Assembly: GCA_029243485.1 (NCBI GenBank)
Contig: JAQWRY010000032.1
Coordinates: forward strand, 62,001-126,000
Source of the DNA: Candidatus Binatia bacterium
GTDB taxonomy: Bacteria > Desulfobacterota > Binatia > UBA12015
Direction of reading: 5' to 3'
DNA: 64,000 nt
The notes under the pieces were generated by a model. That model did not search any database. It was not told the origin of the DNA and worked only from the letters and a program-made list of their open reading frames with translations. Position 1 is the first letter of the stretch. Every line of letters starts with the position of its first letter. Positions 54,183 to 63,359 of the stretch are shown piece by piece. Made by a program: the position numbers and the translations under genes.

Positions 54183-54455
54183 ATGACGAAGGCGGACTTG
54201 ATCGAGGCAGTGGCGGGAAAGATGGACCTTCCCAAGGCCACGGCGGAACGAACCGTGAACCTGATCTTCGACGACATTACGTCGGCGTTGAAAGGTGCGG
54301 ACAAGGTCAACATCTCGGGTTTCGGTACGTTTACGGTCTCCGACCGTAAGGCGCGCCAGGGTCGCAACCCGAAGACGGGTGAGACCATTGAGATTCAGGC
54401 GTCCCGATCGGCAAAGTTCAAGCCCGGCAAGGGTTTGAAGGACGCGTTGAACTAG
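54183..54455 (+). CDS. hup: HU/IHF-family nucleoid DNA-binding protein
   Basis: 90 residues, the standard HU length. The DNA-binding beta-arm has the typical GRNPKTGETIEI, with the Pro that intercalates into DNA, and the N-terminus is MTKADLIEAVAGKMDLP. HU bends DNA without strong sequence specificity and organises the nucleoid. It has its own upstream promoter and a hairpin terminator 15 bases after the stop. The family-level call is firm; HU rather than an IHF subunit is likely. Confidence 0.95.
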   Translation: MTKADLIEAVAGKMDLPKATAERTVNLIFDDITSALKGADKVNISGFGTFTVSDRKARQGRNPKTGETIEIQASRSAKFKPGKGLKDALN

Positions 54456-54469
54456 TTCGGGTGTGTACC

Positions 54470-54494
54470 GCGCGGGTCGCTCTGCGACCCGCGC
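54470..54494 (+). terminator. Hairpin terminator after HU gene
   Basis: Perfect 11-bp stem (54470-54480 against 54484-54494) with a TCT loop, 15 bases after the HU stop. The next 30 bases contain a second 7-bp hairpin (54505-54511 against 54517-54523). There is no long T-tract; either could terminate the transcript before tRNA-Val. Confidence 0.65.
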
Positions 54495-54575
54495 TTCCAC
54501 TTGGCCGAGCCCTCGTGGCTCGGTAAAGACTCCGCGCAGGCGGGGTGCGCGCTCCGTCCGCGCAGCGGCTCCGAG

Positions 54576-54647
54576 GGGCGGTTAGCTCAGTGGGAGAGCG
54601 TCGCCCTTACAAGGCGAGGGTCACTGGTTCGATCCCAGTACCGCCCA
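54576..54647 (+). tRNA. tRNA-Val (anticodon UAC)
   Basis: Acceptor GGGCGGT pairs with ACCGCCC, with A73. The anticodon stem TCGCC/GGCGA holds loop CTTACAA, giving UAC. D-arm and T-arm (CTGG-TTCGATC-CCAG) are intact; CCA is not encoded. About 260 bases without a supported gene follow. Confidence 0.97.
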
Positions 54648-54907
54648 TGTTCGCAAAGTGGAGGCGTCGCTTCGGCGATGGAGTTGCCTGCCGGCTCTCG
54701 CCGCACGGCGCCCTGCCATGGCGCCCCAGTATCAGAACTTTCTGTGTTGTCTGCCCATCTGGGCAGAGGGTACAGTCAGCGAACACGGTAGTTGCACGTC
54801 TGATCCCTCCCCGACCTGAGCCTTCGCTGCCGTAGAATTGAGAGTCGAGGCCGGTTTCCAGGAGTCGGTGTACCGTCAATCGGGGCCGGTTTTGTTCGGG
54901 ACCAGCA

Positions 54908-56839
54908 ATGAGGGAACAGCTGCACGACCCACAAAAAAAAATCGTTCTGAGCGTAGCTGCGGCTGCGCTTCTTTGTCTCGCGCCGGTGGCGTATGGTCAA
55001 TTTCCGGCGGTGTCCACGCGGGTCACCGTCAACCCCACAGGTGGGTCGTCGGGCGGGAACTCGCGAACGCCGTCGGTCTCGGAGGACGGTCGCTTCATTG
55101 CGTATGCAAGCGAGGCGACGAATCTGGTGCCCGGCGACACGAACCAGAACCGTGACGTCTTCCTTCGCGACGACGTGACCGGTGTGACGGAGCGCGTGAG
55201 CCTGAGTTGGAAGGGCCAGGAGGGGCGCGGGGACAGCGAGTGCCCCTCGATATCGGCAGACGGGCGCTACGTCGCGTTCCGGAGCTGGGCGTGGAACCTC
55301 TACGCAGGGGGTGCGAACCTCGGAACGACGCGCTGGGATGTCTACGTGCGCGACCGCCAGCTGGGTACGACGACCCGACTGACTGTCGGTCACGACGGAA
55401 GCGAGCCGGACGGTTTCAGCCAGTGCCCCTCGATATCGGCAGACGGCCGGCGGGTGGTCTTCTCTAGTTCGGCTTTGAATCTCGTGCCCGACAACCCGGG
55501 CCCCAACTACGACGGCAATCCCGACGTCTATCTGTGGGACGCCATCGATGGGATCTCACTTTTGACGCTGTCGGTGGATGGTGACGAGAGCCGCGCGTAC
55601 GGTACGTCGCCATCGATTTCGGGCGACGGCAACGTCGTCGCGTTCGAGAGCGGCTCGCGGGCTCTCATCGAGTTCCCGCCGCCGACCGGCAACCTCGCGC
55701 AGATCTACGTTCTCGATCTCAGTACTGGGGAGATGACGCACGAGAGCCGGTCGGATGCCGGGCAGCATGCGAACCGTCGCTGTCGGGCGCCCAGGCTATC
55801 GTTCGACGGTCGCTATGTTGCCTTCCGGACTTCCGCCGTGACGCTCGTGGCGCCACTTCCGGGGGCCCAGCGCGCCATCAGCCTCTACCTGCGCGACCGC
55901 GTGGAGGGGACGACAGTCCTCGCCAGCCCGGCGCGCGACGGCCTGGAGTGCGGTCCGTTGGATGCGCGGTTCCCGTGCCGGATGGACTCGGTCACCAGTC
56001 ACAGCCTCTCGAGCGACGGACGTTATGCGGCCTTCGCAACGCGCGGCACGAACCTGTTGCCGGGCTCCGACCACAAGGGAGACCAGGTCTACATCTTCGA
56101 TCAGGTCACGGGGCGTCTGCGCCGCACCGGCATCGATGACTCCGGAACGATGGGGAACGGGTGCAGCGTTGAGCCCGCGTTGTCCGGGAATGGAGAGGTC
56201 GTCGCCTATCGGACGAACTCGTCCAACCTCGCGGCGGGTATCGTGAAGAGCCGACGCGACGTCGTTCAATCGAACTGGCAGTGTCTCGAGAACGGAAACT
56301 GCCGCGTCCCGTCGTCGTGCCCGCCGACGCCCCAGGTATGTGCGCCGGCATCGCGCGCCCGGCTGGTCCTGCTCAAGAGCCCTCCGGGGGGCCAGCGGGA
56401 GGACAAGTTCATGTTCCGTTGGCAGGCCGACCCCCTCGCCGAGAACTTCCCCGACCCGACAGCGGACGCGGCGTATCAGTTCTGCCTGTACGCGGGCGAA
56501 ACGCCTGTCGTGGAATTCGACTTGGCGCTTCCGACCGATAGCTGGCGGGCGCGCTCGAGGGAGTTCCGAATCCGGAATGGTGGCTCGGGGCTCTCGGTGG
56601 TCACGCTGCGTAATGGAGACGCGCGGTCTCGGGTCACTCTGAAAGGGAAGGGCGCTCTTCTCGACGCTCCGTACCTGCCGGTCGTCGCTCCGCAGGGACT
56701 CACGGTGCAGTTGATCGACGCAGACAGCGGGCGCTGTTTCGGCGCCGACTTCCCGGCGTCGTCGATCACGCGGAACCATCCGGGTGATCCGTCGAGTCAG
56801 CTTGGTCGCGTCGGACGACTCGCCGCGAAATTCCCGTAG
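54908..56839 (+). CDS. Secreted PD40/TolB-like beta-propeller protein with shared C-terminal domain
   Basis: 643 residues. The signal peptide is preceded by a short basic region (REQLHDPQKK) encoded partly by a run of nine A. Seven PD40-type repeats follow (VSEDGRFIAYAS, ISADGRYVAFRS, ISADGRRVVFSS, ISGDGNVVAFES, LSFDGRYVAFRT, LSSDGRYAAFAT, LSGNGEVVAYRT; residues ~55-430), the blades of a TolB-like propeller. The last ~160 residues form a domain related to the tail of the 31.1-kb beta-helix protein. It converges on a broken secreted gene at 56846. Function unknown; probably a cell-surface or periplasmic protein. Confidence 0.82.
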   Translation: MREQLHDPQKKIVLSVAAAALLCLAPVAYGQFPAVSTRVTVNPTGGSSGGNSRTPSVSEDGRFIAYASEATNLVPGDTNQNRDVFLRDDVTGVTERVSLSWKGQEGRGDSECPSISADGRYVAFRSWAWNLYAGGANLGTTRWDVYVRDRQLGTTTRLTVGHDGSEPDGFSQCPSISADGRRVVFSSSALNLVPDNPGPNYDGNPDVYLWDAIDGISLLTLSVDGDESRAYGTSPSISGDGNVVAFESGSRALIEFPPPTGNLAQIYVLDLSTGEMTHESRSDAGQHANRRCRAPRLSFDGRYVAFRTSAVTLVAPLPGAQRAISLYLRDRVEGTTVLASPARDGLECGPLDARFPCRMDSVTSHSLSSDGRYAAFATRGTNLLPGSDHKGDQVYIFDQVTGRLRRTGIDDSGTMGNGCSVEPALSGNGEVVAYRTNSSNLAAGIVKSRRDVVQSNWQCLENGNCRVPSSCPPTPQVCAPASRARLVLLKSPPGGQREDKFMFRWQADPLAENFPDPTADAAYQFCLYAGETPVVEFDLALPTDSWRARSREFRIRNGGSGLSVVTLRNGDARSRVTLKGKGALLDAPYLPVVAPQGLTVQLIDADSGRCFGADFPASSITRNHPGDPSSQLGRVGRLAAKFP

Positions 56840-56845
56840 CGGGAA

Positions 56846-58803
56846 TCAGCGGTTGGGCTTCGCTGCGTCGCCGGGCTTGAAACCGAGCGTCGCCGGCGCC
56901 GTCGTCGTGTTGTTGGCGATATCGACCGGACCGAGGACGTAGCGCGATTCGTCGTCCGAGAAGGCGACGAACGCGTCGGCGCCGGGCGTGAGGCTCATGT
57001 TGCCGGTGATCCCGACGAGGCCGATGAGGGGCGTTTCGCCTCCTGCGTATATCGGATTTCGCGGCGATCCCCGGCCCAGATCGACGCTGGCCGGGCCGGC
57101 TTGGCGGCGGATGAACTCGTTGGCGACGATGTTGATCCCTTCGCACCGGACGGGGGCACAGGGGTCGTCCTCCCCTCCGTCACAGACGGCGGCGCCCCCG
57201 TCGCTCTCGCGGCAAGGCCGGTTCGTGGCCTTGCAACGCATTCCGATCGGCGTCGCGGCGATCAGATAGACGTCGTCGCGGTCTGTGTGGAGATTGTTCG
57301 AGGAGATCAGCGAGTGCTCCGTGCAGGCGTAGTTGCCGAAGTTGGTCCGACGCGGATCGCCGATCCAGATCGCGGCGCCCAGCCTCTCGTCGGTCGCGTC
57401 GGCTTCGCGTGGCGACGGGATCCAGTTGATCGTGTTGCCTATGACGTGCCAGCCGGTGAGCGCGACGACCCCATTGTGGGTGGACACCAGCTCGTTGCCC
57501 ACCACGCGCTTGTTGATCGAGCCCGGGCCCGCGTTCGTCGCGTCGTCCGCTCCGCCTCCGCGCGGGACGATTCCCCACTCGAGGCCCCCGATCGTGTTCG
57601 AGCTGATGGTGCCCGTTCTGCCTATGGTCGCGATTCCCGTGCCGCTGCCCGGGGGTGTGCCGGTGACCGGGCGAATCACGTTGGCGGTGACCAGGCCCGC
57701 CGCCACCACCCCGATCCCGGCGTTCCCACCAAGAAGAACCGTGTTGCCGCGGACGGGCGCGATACCGGTGCGGATTCCGATACCGCCTTGGGCGCTCATC
57801 CGAACGAAGTTGTCGTCGACCGAGCTCGTCGAAGTGTTGACGTCGATCACGGTGATGCCGATCGCGTCCATTGCCGCCCGGCTGGAGAACACGATTGTGT
57901 TGCGCGAAACGAACGTAGCGGCGTTCAGGGGCCTGGCGTCGATTCCGATGGCGCACTCTCGCACCGTGTTGTCGCTGGTGGTGCCACTGCTGACGCGGAT
58001 GCCAGTGATCGCGGCTTCGGCGTCTTTGGGGCAGACGATGCGGTTGTCGTGCGTTCGGGCGGCGGGACCCTCGGTCGCCCCGAGGATTCGGATCACGCTG
58101 AACTCGGCGTCGGGGAGGTTTCGGATCTCGTTGTTGAGGATGTTCGCTCCCCGCTGGTGCCAACAGGAGTTCAGGTGTTCGCAGAAGCCGCTGTCGCCCG
58201 GGCAGTCCGCCGCGCCGGTACATCGCTGTCCGTCGGTGCCTCCGGCCCGGCAACGCCCGGTGGCCCCGCCGGCGACCAGGCATCGGCCCTCCGGGCACTC
58301 CGCCGGCTCCACGCAGGGCGCGCCCGTCTGGGCGCGCCCGTCTGGGCGCCCCCGTCGCAGGAGCCCTTCGCGACCGAGCAGAGGTCGTCCGTCGCGATTG
58401 CCGGGACGGCTGTCCGGCCCGCCAGGTCGAATGGGCAGTCTTCGATCGTCACTCCCTGCGCGCCGGCGATCAGGATTCCGGCCTCGTCGAAGGCGCCCTG
58501 GAGGACGATTTCGCCGTCGGGCGCGCACCGAACGGTGGCCCGGTCGCTCCGGATCACGAGATCGCTCCCGAGACGGCACCGGCGGCCGGCTGGGACCACA
58601 ATCTCCCCGGTCTTCTCCAGCATGGCCTCGAAGGCGGGGTGGTCGTCGGCCTTCCCGTCGCACCGAGCCCCGAAATCGAGGATGGTCGGGGCGACGGCCT
58701 CGGCCGTCGGGGGCGCGGCGCACGCCCATACGACCGCCGCCAGAATCAGGTTTCGGGCGGCCCGAATCGGGCCTCGAGGGTGCACCCAGGGTCGCGTCGG
58801 CAT
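56846..58803 (-). pseudogene. Secreted beta-helix (pectate-lyase-3-like) protein, frameshifted by a 14-bp tandem duplication
   Basis: Two frames make one protein. The N-terminal part (ATG 58803) has a signal peptide (LILAAVVWACAAPPTAEA) and ILDFGARCDGKADDHPAF, the opening of pectate-lyase-3-like beta-helix proteins. It then shifts frame near 58330 into a Cys-rich segment (CVEPAECPEGRC, CTGAADCPGDSGFC) followed by ~370 residues of beta-helix rungs (NNEI, NNTI, GNTI) to the stop at 56846. A perfect 14-bp tandem repeat lies exactly at the frame change; removing one copy restores a single ~640-residue frame. The gene may be phase-variable, dead, or affected by an assembly error. Confidence 0.75.
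58316..58343. repeat. 14-bp perfect tandem repeat (two copies of GGGCGCGCCCGTCT)
   Basis: Copies at 58316-58329 and 58330-58343. Because 14 is not a multiple of three, going from one to two copies shifts the frame by exactly the amount needed to explain the break in the overlapping secreted gene. The unit contains GGCGCGCC, self-complementary and prone to slippage. Confidence 0.85.
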
Positions 58804-58979
58804 GAGGCTCGACCCTGTCACAAAGGCGCTGGGCTCACCAGGCGGCAGGCATCGGGTTGGCGACCCGTCGCCGCCGGAGTGGGCGAGGGCTGGAAAGCCA
58901 TGGTATACGAGGCCTTTCGGGAACTTCGCGCCCCGCCTTGCCGCTTTGGAATGCGATTGCTAGATCCTCGAAACCCTGC

Positions 58980-59053
58980 GGGGTCGTAGCTCAGTTGGTT
59001 AGAGTGCCGGCCTGTCACGCCGGAGGTCGCGAGTTCAAGTCTCGTCGGCCCCG
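58980..59053 (+). tRNA. tRNA-Asp (anticodon GUC)
   Basis: Acceptor GGGGTCG pairs with CGGCCCC (one G-U), discriminator G73. The anticodon stem CCGGC/GCCGG encloses CTGTCAC, giving GUC. D-arm and T-arm (GCGAG-TTCAAGT-CTCGT) are intact. It lies 43 bases upstream of rplM. Confidence 0.97.
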
Positions 59054-59096
59054 TATTATTTTCCCGCGGCAACAAGATCCGAACAGAGTAGGCAAA

Positions 59097-59546
59097 ATGG
59101 CGACTAAGGTGACCACCTTCCCCTCCCACGAGGAGGGGCTGAAACAGCGACGCTGGGTCGTCCTCGATGGCGAGGGACGCACTCTTGGCCGTATGGCGAC
59201 ACAGGTGGCGGATCTCCTTCGGGGGAAGACGAAGCCCATCTATTCGCCGCACGTCGATTGCGGAGACTTCGTGATCATCGTGAACGCCAGCAAGATTCGG
59301 CTGACGGGAAACAAGGCCACCGACAAGCTCTACTACCGGCACTCCGAGCGCCCGGGCGGTCTTCGCTCGACGCCGGCCGGTGAGCTTCTGGATGCGCGTC
59401 CGGATCGGATCGTCCGAGAGGCAGTCAAGGGTATGCTTCCGCGCAATAGACTGTCGCGGCGGCTCATCACCAAGCTCAAGGTCTACCCGGGCGCCGAGCA
59501 CCCTCATGGTGCTCAGATGGCCGAACCGATCGCGGCCGTGGAATAG
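59097..59546 (+). CDS. rplM: 50S ribosomal protein L13
   Basis: 149 residues, the usual L13 length. WVVLDGEGRTLGRMATQVADLL and GDFVIIVNASKIRLTGNK are the L13 rRNA-binding motifs, and GMLPRNRLSRRLITKLKVYPGAEHPH is the conserved C-terminus. I chose ATG 59097, the start found in homologues; the frame is open upstream across tRNA-Asp. It pairs with rpsI 11 bases downstream. Confidence 0.97.
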   Translation: MATKVTTFPSHEEGLKQRRWVVLDGEGRTLGRMATQVADLLRGKTKPIYSPHVDCGDFVIIVNASKIRLTGNKATDKLYYRHSERPGGLRSTPAGELLDARPDRIVREAVKGMLPRNRLSRRLITKLKVYPGAEHPHGAQMAEPIAAVE

Positions 59547-59557
59547 AGTGGATCTTG

Positions 59558-59956
59558 ATGGCAGAGCAAACACAGAAGTTTAGCGCGACCGGCAAGCGGA
59601 AATCTGCGATCGCGCAGGTCCGCGTCTCGCACGGTGCGGGGCAAATCGTGGTCAACCGCCGCGCGCTGGAGGACTACTTCGGTCGTCCCACGTCGCGGAT
59701 GATCGTGAACCAGCCGTTTGAGGTCACCGAGACCTTGGGCCGGTGGGACGTGTCGGTCAACGTGAAGGGCGGAGGAGTTTCCGCTCAAGCGCAGGCCGTG
59801 CGACACGGTATCTCGCGGGCGATGCTTCTCGTCGACCCGAACTACCGCCCGACGCTCAAAAAGGCCGGCTTCATCACCCGTGACTCCCGCGAGGTCGAGT
59901 CAAAGAAGTACGGTCACCACAAAGCCCGCAAGCGTCCGCAGTACAGCAAGCGCTAG
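59558..59956 (+). CDS. rpsI: 30S ribosomal protein S9
   Basis: 132 residues. The ATGKRKSAIAQVRV start and the C-terminal KKYGHHKARKRPQYSKR tail, which reaches the P-site tRNA, are diagnostic. I chose ATG 59558; a TTG lies one codon earlier. It forms the standard rplM-rpsI unit. Confidence 0.97.
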   Translation: MAEQTQKFSATGKRKSAIAQVRVSHGAGQIVVNRRALEDYFGRPTSRMIVNQPFEVTETLGRWDVSVNVKGGGVSAQAQAVRHGISRAMLLVDPNYRPTLKKAGFITRDSREVESKKYGHHKARKRPQYSKR

Positions 59957-60041
59957 AGGCTTTTGGTTGGGGAGCCTCTCCAGGCTCCAACCCTGACACC
60001 CGCGCGAGTCGCGAGTCGTCGTACCGTATGTACTGCTGCGC

Positions 60042-61136
60042 CTATTCGCTGCCGAGGAAGAACACGGCGCCGATCAAGGCGAAGAGAGCGTTTGCCGTCC
60101 ACGCGGCGACCACCGGTGGGAGCAGCTCTCCTTTGCCGAGGCTGGTCGTGAGCGCGAGGACGACCCAGTAGCTGAAGCCCACCACCAGGGCGATGCCCAC
60201 GTTCGCGGCCGAACTGGATTGGCGGCTGTGTCGTGATGCCAGGGGAATCGCGATGAGGGACATCACGAGGCTCGCGAACGGCAGCGCGATTTTCAGCCAC
60301 AACTCGACCTGCGAGTCCTGTGTGTTGATGCCCTTGGCCGCAAGCTGACGGGTCTGCTCGGCGAGGGCCGCGTAGCTCATGTGCTCGGCGTCCCGGTAGA
60401 CGCCGGTGAAGTCCTTGGGCGTTTCCTTCAGCCCGAGCCCGTTGGGCTCTAGTGTCTTCGTTTCGACCTCTCCACTCGGGGCGACAATCACTTCGTAGGC
60501 GCCCTCGCTGTCCCAACCACTTCCGTTCCAGCGGGCGAGTGTCGCAGAGACGATGCGCCGTAGTTGGAAGTCGTCGTTGAACTCGTACCGGGTCAGACCG
60601 TGAATCTCGCTCTTCTTGGGGTCGAATCGGTCGATGTTCGTGAAGCCGCGCCTGTCCTGGTACCAGAGCTCGCGCTGCCGAAAGTGCGCTCGGTACGTCT
60701 TGTTCTTGATCTCTACGGTTTCGATGTAGTCCGAGCGGGCTGCACTTGGAGGGACGACGTACTCGTTGAAGGCGAGCATGGCGACCGAGAGGACACCGCA
60801 CGCGAGCACGATCGGTGTTGCGATCTGCCAGAGGCTGATCCCGCACGCTCGCATCGCCATGAGTTCCGCCCGCCGGGCGAGCCCGCCGAGACCGAGGAGG
60901 GTAGCGGCCAGGACTGCCGCGGGCATGATCTGAGCGACGATCAGAGGGATCTTTAGGAGAAAATAGATGACGACCTGGGCGGTCGTGGGATCGTGCTGGA
61001 GGAAGCGTGGGATCCGCTCGAAGAAATCGATGCAGAGGTAGAGCAGGATGAACGCGGAGAGCGTCATGAAGAGTGCGCGTCCGAACTCGGTGAGCAGATA
61101 GCGCGCGACGGTCGGCAGCCAGAGGCTTCTGCTCAT
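60042..61136 (-). CDS. lptG: LptG, lipopolysaccharide export permease
   Basis: 364 residues of the YjgP/YjgQ family. Three N-terminal helices (ALFMTLSAFILLYLCIDFF and others) and three C-terminal helices flank a beta-jellyroll periplasmic domain (YRAHFRQRELWYQDRRGFTNI). With LptF and the LptB ATPase it extracts LPS from the inner membrane. Its start overlaps the lptF stop by 4 bases. The frame upstream of 61136 is a shadow of lptF. Confidence 0.92.
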   Translation of the reverse strand: MSRSLWLPTVARYLLTEFGRALFMTLSAFILLYLCIDFFERIPRFLQHDPTTAQVVIYFLLKIPLIVAQIMPAAVLAATLLGLGGLARRAELMAMRACGISLWQIATPIVLACGVLSVAMLAFNEYVVPPSAARSDYIETVEIKNKTYRAHFRQRELWYQDRRGFTNIDRFDPKKSEIHGLTRYEFNDDFQLRRIVSATLARWNGSGWDSEGAYEVIVAPSGEVETKTLEPNGLGLKETPKDFTGVYRDAEHMSYAALAEQTRQLAAKGINTQDSQVELWLKIALPFASLVMSLIAIPLASRHSRQSSSAANVGIALVVGFSYWVVLALTTSLGKGELLPPVVAAWTANALFALIGAVFFLGSE

Positions 61137-62317
61137 GACTCGGACCGCGCGGTCTGGAACTGGTTTCGAATCGAGTCGATCAAGCCGCTGGCTTTCCCCT
61201 CGAAGGGCGGCCGGGCCTCGCGCGATGCCCGGAAGAACAGGATCATGCCCGACACTCCCAGGATCGAGTTGGGAAGCCAGAGGGCGACCGGGACGGGCAG
61301 CACCTCGTTCGCGGCGAGCGCATCGCCGGCGGTGAGCAGCAGGTAGTAGATGAGAATTATGGCGAGGCTCATGGCGAGCCCTCGGGAGCGCACGGCTCGC
61401 ACGGGCTGGAGTCCCAGCGGGATTGCGAGCAGCGGGAAGATCAGCGCCGCAAAGGGAATCGCCACGCGTCGCGCGAGTTCGATCCGTTCGCTCAGCGCCT
61501 TCTCGGTCGTCCCCGAACTGTCCGCCACGATCTTTTGCAGCTCTGCGAACGGGATCTCGCTCGGGTCGCGGTCGCGGGTCTCGAACTGCCCCAATGCCTG
61601 TCCGAGGTCGAGGGAGACGTCGTACTCGACGAAGTCGGTCTTGTGGAACTCCTTGTGTGCGGGCTCGTTCGTGAACGTGACCCCGTCCTGGAGCCGCAGG
61701 TGGAGCGTTTGCGCGGTCTCGTCGGCAACGAGGGTCCCGCGGCTCGCGATGACGGTATTCTCTTGTTCGGGGTTCCGCCGATCCGAAAGGAGGATGCGCC
61801 GGAGCTCCGTACCCGGGGGCTCGATCTCCTCCACGTAGATCACGAGGCCTGCGAAGTCGTCGTTGAAGACGTGCTCGGTGAGCCCGGCCGTTGCCCGAGT
61901 TCGGGCGAGTTCGAAGATTCCAGTCTTCAGCCGAGTATTGCCCCAGGGCCGGGCGTGCAGGGAGAGCATCATCGATGCGGCAAAGATCAGCACGGCGAAT
62001 GCCGCGATCGGGACCGAAATCTGGTAGAGGCTCAGACCAGATGCCCGTAGTGCGATGAGCTCGCTGTCCGACGACATCCGTCCGATGGCCATGAGGATCG
62101 CGAGGAGAAGCGCCATCGGGACCGTGACCTCCAGGAACGCCGGGAGAATGTACGAAAACAACAGCAGGACCTGTCCCAGTGGCACCCCACGGTTCACCAC
62201 GAGTTCCACCAGCTTCATGATGCGGGCGATCAGTAAGATGAACGTGAACAGGGCAAGGCCGGCAGCGAATGGGCCCAGCACCTGCAGGAACACGTAACGG
62301 TGAAGCGTTCGCCCCAT
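61133..62317 (-). CDS. lptF: LptF, lipopolysaccharide export permease
   Basis: 394 residues of the YjgP/YjgQ family with the same topology as LptG: helices at the N-terminus (FAAGLALFTFILLIARIMKL), a periplasmic jellyroll and C-terminal helices (IPFAALIFPLLAIPLG). It is the first gene of the lptF-lptG pair. The ATG at 62317 is divergent from the RlmB-like gene, 15 bases away. Confidence 0.92.
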   Translation of the reverse strand: MGRTLHRYVFLQVLGPFAAGLALFTFILLIARIMKLVELVVNRGVPLGQVLLLFSYILPAFLEVTVPMALLLAILMAIGRMSSDSELIALRASGLSLYQISVPIAAFAVLIFAASMMLSLHARPWGNTRLKTGIFELARTRATAGLTEHVFNDDFAGLVIYVEEIEPPGTELRRILLSDRRNPEQENTVIASRGTLVADETAQTLHLRLQDGVTFTNEPAHKEFHKTDFVEYDVSLDLGQALGQFETRDRDPSEIPFAELQKIVADSSGTTEKALSERIELARRVAIPFAALIFPLLAIPLGLQPVRAVRSRGLAMSLAIILIYYLLLTAGDALAANEVLPVPVALWLPNSILGVSGMILFFRASREARPPFEGKASGLIDSIRNQFQTARSES

Positions 62318-62332
62318 GGAAGTGACTCGGCG

Positions 62333-63115
62333 ATGCTAACGGACGCCCGAAAAGGTGTAAAACGTCGTGAGCGTGGCCGCCGCGGTCGACCTTCATATGT
62401 GGCCTGCGGCTGGCACGCGGTCGCCGCCTTTCTCAAGGCGCGCCCGGACGATGTCGAGGGCATTCTCGCGACCCGGGAGAATCGTACTCAGGCGGAATAC
62501 CTGGCCTCGGACGCCAAGGTGCGGGTGGAGACCAGCGACCCCAAGTCTCTGGGAGCTCTCTCTGGAGGTGCCACCCACCAGGGGATAGCCGCCCTGGGCC
62601 GACCCCCCCGATTCTGGGACCTCGAGGAGGTCCTGGCGACCAAACCCGACATTCTGGTGGTTTTGGACGGTCTGACCGACCCTCGGAACATCGGCGCGAT
62701 CCTGCGAACGGCCGAAGCCGCCGGGGCGGGGGGCGTGATCGTCGCAAAGGACCGGGCTCCCGGCCTGACACCGTCGCTGGTTAAGGCCGCGGCGGGGGCG
62801 GTCGAATGGCTCCCGATCGCCCGGGTCACGAACCTGGTCAGGTCCCTCGGTACTCTGCGATCGGCCGGAATCTGGGTGATCGGGCTGGACGGCGAGGCGG
62901 AGCTGAATCTGGGGGAGCCGGGGGCCGTTCCAGGTCTACCGGCGGCGCTGGTGATGGGTGCGGAGGGGGAGGGCGTCCGGCCGCTGATGCAAAAGAGCTG
63001 CGACCGGTTGGTCGGGATCCCGATGACGGGCCGAACCGAGTCTCTGAACGTCTCCGTAGCTGCCGGAATCGGACTTTGGGAACTCTCTCGCCTTCGTCGC
63101 GGGGCGTCATCTTGA
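62333..63115 (+). CDS. rlmB: SpoU/TrmH-family 23S rRNA 2'-O-methyltransferase, RlmB-like
   Basis: 260 residues from the ATG at 62333; a GTG at 62300 is an alternative. The N-terminal ~30 residues are very basic (KGVKRRERGRRGRPSY) and precede a substrate-recruiting domain (VACGWHAVAAFLKARPDD). The SPOUT domain has motif 1 GLTDPRNIGAILRTAEAAG, motif 2 LPAALVMGAEGEG and motif 3 IPMTGRTESLNVSVAAGI, the trefoil-knot SAM site. RlmB methylates G2251 of 23S rRNA in E. coli; a tRNA target (TrmH) is less likely but possible. Confidence 0.9.
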   Translation: MLTDARKGVKRRERGRRGRPSYVACGWHAVAAFLKARPDDVEGILATRENRTQAEYLASDAKVRVETSDPKSLGALSGGATHQGIAALGRPPRFWDLEEVLATKPDILVVLDGLTDPRNIGAILRTAEAAGAGGVIVAKDRAPGLTPSLVKAAAGAVEWLPIARVTNLVRSLGTLRSAGIWVIGLDGEAELNLGEPGAVPGLPAALVMGAEGEGVRPLMQKSCDRLVGIPMTGRTESLNVSVAAGIGLWELSRLRRGASS

Positions 63116-63266
63116 CACTCCCGAATTCTCTTTGGTAACAACGAAGTTTGACCCGCTTCCCGGAGCGTCGATAGGGAAGGTGTGGTTTCGGGGCGGCGAT
63201 GCAAGTTTCTTTAGAAAAAACAATAAGTTGGGGCTGTATCGCGCGGCGCAGCAGGCGTCTCGAAGC

Positions 63267-63339
63267 GCCGATGTAGCTCAATTGGAAGAGCAACTGATTT
63301 GTAATCAGTAGGTTGTCGGTTCGAGTCCGATCATCGGCT
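63267..63339 (+). tRNA. tRNA-Thr (anticodon UGU)
   Basis: Acceptor GCCGATG pairs with CATCGGC, discriminator T. The anticodon stem ACTGA/TCAGT encloses TTTGTAA, giving UGU. It is the first tRNA of a Thr-Tyr-Gly-Thr cluster, the set usually found upstream of tuf. Confidence 0.97.
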
Positions 63340-63359
63340 CGCTCAGCGACGGGTGTCTC

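Noticed and set aside
54607-54879. Minus-strand frame ending in GGTGIEPVTLAL
   Set aside because: This is the well-known artefact of reading the antisense of a tRNA gene, here tRNA-Val.
63148-63177. Possible promoter TTGACC-N18-TAGGGA before the tRNA cluster
   Set aside because: The -10 element is poor and spacing is 18; not reported as a feature.
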